Positions 60,308-64,000 of a stretch of DNA of 64,000 nt are shown piece after piece; the stretch's first letter is position 1; every line of letters starts with the position of its first letter. A program made the position numbers and the translations under genes. This DNA comes from Chitinophagaceae bacterium (GTDB taxonomy: Bacteria; Bacteroidota; Bacteroidia; Chitinophagales; Chitinophagaceae), in contig CANCSS010000003.1 of NCBI GenBank assembly GCA_947380905.1, forward strand, positions 57,275 through 121,274, given 5' to 3'. Under the pieces are notes generated by a model. That model was not told the origin of the DNA. It saw only the letters and a program-made list of their open reading frames with translations, and did not search any database.

Positions 60308-60335
60308 TGTGGTAATTGTCTTTTAGTATGAAAAA

Positions 60336-62828
60336 TTAATCTTTCAAGGATACTTTAGGCAATTGACTTGAAATAATATCCACTAAATTCTGTTGCCCAC
60401 TTTTCTTTTTAGCTTTTAAAATTTCGCCTAAAATTTTTGCATTAAAATACGGATCTGATTGAAGGCGATAGGTCTGAGGTATAGATTCTCTAAATGCAAC
60501 AATCAAATCGATGCCACGTTTGAATTTGGTTTCATCATTGGTCTTGATTAGTAACTGACCAAAAGCTGCTGTCATATAAAATTTTTCACTAGACTGTGCA
60601 TTAAATGCTTCGAACTTATCTGCTATAAAATCAAAAACAGATTCATCTCCATATTTGGTAAGTATTTCAGTAACCGCGCTATTCAATCTTTTTTTAATAA
60701 TTGTTTTTGAAAAGGCAGTGGCCAATTGTTTAGAAGCTACGGAATCAATTTCGTCAAGTGACTCTAATGCAGCACCAGCCACAGTATAAGAAGAGTCGTT
60801 GGTCCATGATTTGAATTGATCTTTGTATTTTTCTTTGTGCAGTGCGCCCAATGCTTTGATGGCTTCTTCTCTCACAACAGACGAAGGATCTTTGCTTGCC
60901 AACTGAAGAATCAATTTTTCACTGGTCTCATTCATGCTGGCTGGGTTTAAACTATGAATGGCTTTGGCGCGTAAAACGTAAAAAGTATCTTTCAAAGCAT
61001 CCAAAAGAAGCTGTTGAGCTGCGCTATTTTTTATGTTTTGAATGGCTTCATTAGTGGCTTCATATCTATCCATAAAATTACGAGCGTGGTAGTATTGGTA
61101 TATAAATTGACTCAAGGGTTTATTCTCGTTTTTCTCCCATAATAAAATTTTATCATTGTCTACATTCACATTGTCTGGTGCAACGGCCGCAGGAAAATAA
61201 AAGCTATCTACTTTATTTTTTGTCCAAACCTCATAATGATTTCTTACGCCGCCCACATAAACATCAATCCCAACTGGTAATTCAAACAATTTATTTTGTA
61301 CTTGTGTTTGGGTTAATTTTACCATTATTTGTTTAGAATCAGCATTGTACTTTTGAGTAATTTGAATATAAGGATGACCATTTCCAAAGTACCATTGATT
61401 AAAAAACCAATTTAAATCCTTGCCAGTCACAGCTTCAAAGGCCAATTTCAATTTAATGGCCGATCCGTTAGAGAATTTATTATCGGTTAAATATTTATTT
61501 AGTGATTTGTAAAAAGCTTCATCTCCTACAAAATGGCGAAGCATATGTAAGATGCGTCCTCCTTTTTGATAACTAACTAAGTCAAACACATCTTCTCTTT
61601 CATTATAAAAAAAGCGTACTAGGTCTTTCTCTGCATCTGTTGGACTACTCAAGTAATTTTTAAGGCCAGTATAGTTTTCATAATCTCCAGCATCTCTACC
61701 CTTGCTATTTTCTAACCAAATAGTTTGACTGTAATCGGCAAAGCTTTCGTTAACGGTGATATTGCTCCAACTTTCGGCAGTCACTAAATCGCCAAACCAT
61801 TGATGAAATAATTCATGAGCGATGGTGCCTTCCCAGCCATTGCCATCCACCAATTCACGCGCATCCTGTTGCACTGCATCGCCATGGAGGGTGCAGGTAG
61901 TATTTTCCATAGCGCCACTCACATAATTGCGCCCACTTATTTGTGCATATTTAGCCCATGGATAAGGAACGCCTAATAGTTTTTCATACAGGGCAATCAT
62001 TTGGGGTGTTTTACCATAAATTTTATGCGCTTCTTTTTCAAATTCTTTTTCTATGTAATAACTTACTTCTTTGCCTTTGTAATTGTCTTTTACTACTGCA
62101 TAATCGCCTACTCCAATAAAAAATAAATAAGGAGCATGTGGCAAATCCATTTTCCACACATCTAATCGAGTCCCATTTTTATTGTCAACTTGTTTTACCA
62201 ACAAGCCATTGGAAAGAGATACAAATTTGTTAGGCACATTTAATTGAAATTCTTGCGTACATCTTTGATTGGGCTTGTCAATGATGGGAATCCAAACCGA
62301 AGTCCCTTCTGTCTCACCTTGGGTCCAAATTTGGGTAGGCTTATTTTTTTCTGCTCCCAGTGGGTTTATAAAATACAATCCTTTGGCATCTGTAATAGCA
62401 GCGCTACCCTTGGTTTTATAATCATTGGGTTTCGCAGTATATTTTATGTAAACCGTATAATTTTCTTTTGTCTGGTAGGTTTTGTCTAAATCTATTTTGA
62501 GTAATAATCCATCGTAAGAATATTTCAAATTCTTTTTACTTTCTTTGAAAGCCATAGCCACAGTATGTATATCCATACCTTTGGCATCTAATGTAAGTTG
62601 ATTGGTGGCGTAAAAATGAGGATGTAATTCAAGCCAAACTTCTCCGTTTAATTGAGATTTTGTGTAATCAAAGTTGGCTACTAATTTAGTATGCACTAAG
62701 TCGTTTTCTTTTTCAGGAAAGCTGCGGTAAACTTTTTTCCAACTGGTATCTTCAGCTACTGCTTCTTGCGCATTGGCCATCCAAGCGAAATTTGAAATCA
62801 AAATGGTCAATAGGAATATTTTTTTCAT
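60336..62828 (-). CDS. M1 family metallopeptidase (aminopeptidase N-like, HEAT-like C-terminus)
   Basis: VSGAMENTTC, GTIAHELFHQWFGDLVTAESWSNITVNESFADYSQ. Confidence 0.95.
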   Translation of the reverse strand: MKKIFLLTILISNFAWMANAQEAVAEDTSWKKVYRSFPEKENDLVHTKLVANFDYTKSQLNGEVWLELHPHFYATNQLTLDAKGMDIHTVAMAFKESKKNLKYSYDGLLLKIDLDKTYQTKENYTVYIKYTAKPNDYKTKGSAAITDAKGLYFINPLGAEKNKPTQIWTQGETEGTSVWIPIIDKPNQRCTQEFQLNVPNKFVSLSNGLLVKQVDNKNGTRLDVWKMDLPHAPYLFFIGVGDYAVVKDNYKGKEVSYYIEKEFEKEAHKIYGKTPQMIALYEKLLGVPYPWAKYAQISGRNYVSGAMENTTCTLHGDAVQQDARELVDGNGWEGTIAHELFHQWFGDLVTAESWSNITVNESFADYSQTIWLENSKGRDAGDYENYTGLKNYLSSPTDAEKDLVRFFYNEREDVFDLVSYQKGGRILHMLRHFVGDEAFYKSLNKYLTDNKFSNGSAIKLKLAFEAVTGKDLNWFFNQWYFGNGHPYIQITQKYNADSKQIMVKLTQTQVQNKLFELPVGIDVYVGGVRNHYEVWTKNKVDSFYFPAAVAPDNVNVDNDKILLWEKNENKPLSQFIYQYYHARNFMDRYEATNEAIQNIKNSAAQQLLLDALKDTFYVLRAKAIHSLNPASMNETSEKLILQLASKDPSSVVREEAIKALGALHKEKYKDQFKSWTNDSSYTVAGAALESLDEIDSVASKQLATAFSKTIIKKRLNSAVTEILTKYGDESVFDFIADKFEAFNAQSSEKFYMTAAFGQLLIKTNDETKFKRGIDLIVAFRESIPQTYRLQSDPYFNAKILGEILKAKKKSGQQNLVDIISSQLPKVSLKD

Positions 62829-62956
62829 AATAACTTTTTAATAAAACGATAAGGGAAGAAATAAAGTTACAAAGATTATTAAAATGAAACGGCCATGAGG
62901 CTATTAAAAAGGAGGCTATCCAAAAAATAAGTAGCTTAGTGCCTTAATTAGTAAGG

Positions 62957-63706
62957 ATGGCAAGGTATTTTATTGAAGTAAGTTATGACGGGACTTTGTA
63001 TGGCGGATTTCAAATACAAAGCAATTGTGAAACCATACAAGGGGAAGTAGAAAAAGTTTTTGAAACCTTTTTTAGAACTGCCATTCCTTTAACAGGCGCT
63101 TCCAGAACAGATGCAGGCGTACACGCTTTGCAAAACTTTTTTCATTTTGATACCGACTTAAAAATAGAGCAAAAGCAGTTGTATAATTTTAATGCGATGT
63201 TGCCAAGTAGTATTGCTATTAAAAATATGTATGCTGTTCCAGCCGAAGCCCACGCTCGCTTTGATGCAATTTCAAGATCTTATATTTACAATTTACATAT
63301 CCAAAAAAATCCATTTTTAGATGGGCGTTCTTGGTATTATCCTTTCCCGGTAGATAGGGCGTTGATGCAAATCGCCACCGATTCCTTGTTGACCTACACC
63401 AATTTTGAAAGCTTTTCTAAGAAAAATACGCAGGTAAACACCTTTGAATGCGCCATTTCAAAGGCTTCTTGGGAGGATACGGCGGATGGATTTTCGTTCC
63501 ATATCAGCTCCAATCGGTTTTTAAGGGGGATGATTCGAGGATTGGTAGGCACTTTGTTACAGGTAGGTCGAGGACAAATAAGCTTGGAAAAATGGCATGA
63601 AATTGTTTTAGCCAAGAATGAACAATGGGTCGATTTCTCCACCCCCGCCCATGGATTGTATTTATCTGCTATAAATTACCCCGATTATTTAAAAAAAGTG
63701 GGTTAG
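62957..63706 (+). CDS. truA: tRNA pseudouridine synthase A
   Basis: YFIEVSYDGTLYGGFQIQSNCETIQGEVEKVFE, LTGASRTDAGVHALQNFFHF, FLRGMIRGLVGTLLQVGRGQ. Confidence 0.96.
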   Translation: MARYFIEVSYDGTLYGGFQIQSNCETIQGEVEKVFETFFRTAIPLTGASRTDAGVHALQNFFHFDTDLKIEQKQLYNFNAMLPSSIAIKNMYAVPAEAHARFDAISRSYIYNLHIQKNPFLDGRSWYYPFPVDRALMQIATDSLLTYTNFESFSKKNTQVNTFECAISKASWEDTADGFSFHISSNRFLRGMIRGLVGTLLQVGRGQISLEKWHEIVLAKNEQWVDFSTPAHGLYLSAINYPDYLKKVG

Positions 63707-63709
63707 CCA

Positions 63710-63732
63710 AAAGCCAATACTAGTATGGCTTT
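63710..63732. terminator. Hairpin downstream of truA
   Basis: AAAGCC-A-ATACT|AGTAT-GGCTTT near-perfect palindrome. Confidence 0.5.
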
Positions 63733-63797
63733 CGGTACATAATTCACAGGTTTTGAACGTTTTGAACGGAAAAACATTCAAAATATTAGCCAATATA

Positions 63798-63828
63798 TTT
63801 GGCTAGTAGCTGTGACTCCTTATCTTTG
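63798..63828 (+). promoter_or_regulatory. Bacteroidota promoter 1 (TTTG-N19-TATCTTTG), probable rRNA operon P1
   Basis: -33 TTTG at 63798..63801, -7 TATCTTTG at 63821..63828, exact 19-bp spacer. Confidence 0.75.
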
Positions 63829-63927
63829 CCGCCCGCTAGCGATAAAAGGTCGCGAATCGGATTGTTCTCTGAGGCAGTTTTTCAGCAAAATAAAGTCCAA
63901 AAAACTTTAAAATACTTTCACCAATAA

Positions 63928-63958
63928 TTGGTGGAACTAAATAACAGCTGTATCTTTG
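63928..63958 (+). promoter_or_regulatory. Bacteroidota promoter 2 (TTG-N20-TATCTTTG), probable rRNA operon P2
   Basis: -33 TTG at 63928..63930, -7 TATCTTTG at 63951..63958, followed by leader with boxA-like AGTTCTTCGAAATTA. Confidence 0.7.
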
Positions 63959-64000
63959 CCGTCCCTCTTTAAAAAAAGAGTAGTTCTTCGAAATTATGTG

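Noticed and set aside
60133-60315. 60-aa Gly/Val-rich ORF
   Set aside because: Alternative frame of the Gly-rich tail of the TPM gene; low-complexity artefact.
1-64000. CRISPR array, prophage or transposon
   Set aside because: No regularly spaced repeats, cas, integrase, phage structural or transposase reading frames were seen.

Overview
This is a 64 kb chromosomal window from a low-GC Bacteroidota genome, probably Chitinophagales/Chitinophagaceae-like. That placement is inferred from the gene families and from TAnnTTTG promoter boxes. About 57 coding genes are supported.

The left ~23 kb looks accessory/catabolic. It holds two tandem secreted amidohydrolase paralogs, a lipoprotein sorbosone-type dehydrogenase fused to cytochrome c, an L,D-transpeptidase-like protein, and a sialic-acid-type operon (NanA-like lyase, Kelch mutarotase, MFS transporter, sialidase). 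It also holds a 'planctomycete-type' DUF1501 / DUF1549-DUF1553 / DUF2231-cytochrome-LRR operon and a D-amino-acid-like module (GntP transporter, RidA, D-Ser dehydratase/D-Thr aldolase family enzyme, membrane dipeptidase).

The right ~40 kb is mostly housekeeping: fused 2-oxoacid dehydrogenase E1, YebC, transporters, mdh, lysA, scpB, atpG, secA, deoC, maeB, a beta-CASP RNase-like protein, SRAP, gap, pgk, LemA/TPM genes, an M1 peptidase and truA. A higBA-like toxin-antitoxin pair sits beside a tRNA-Glu. The window ends in what looks like the leader of an rRNA operon with two tandem promoters.

No CRISPR array, prophage or transposase was seen. I found no single clearly unprecedented system. The best candidates are the extracytoplasmic DUF1501/DUF1553/cytochrome module beside the sialate and amidohydrolase genes, the hairpin-rich GC-rich element between higBA and tRNA-Glu, and the matched CCAA-n-TTGG dyads over both terminal promoters.
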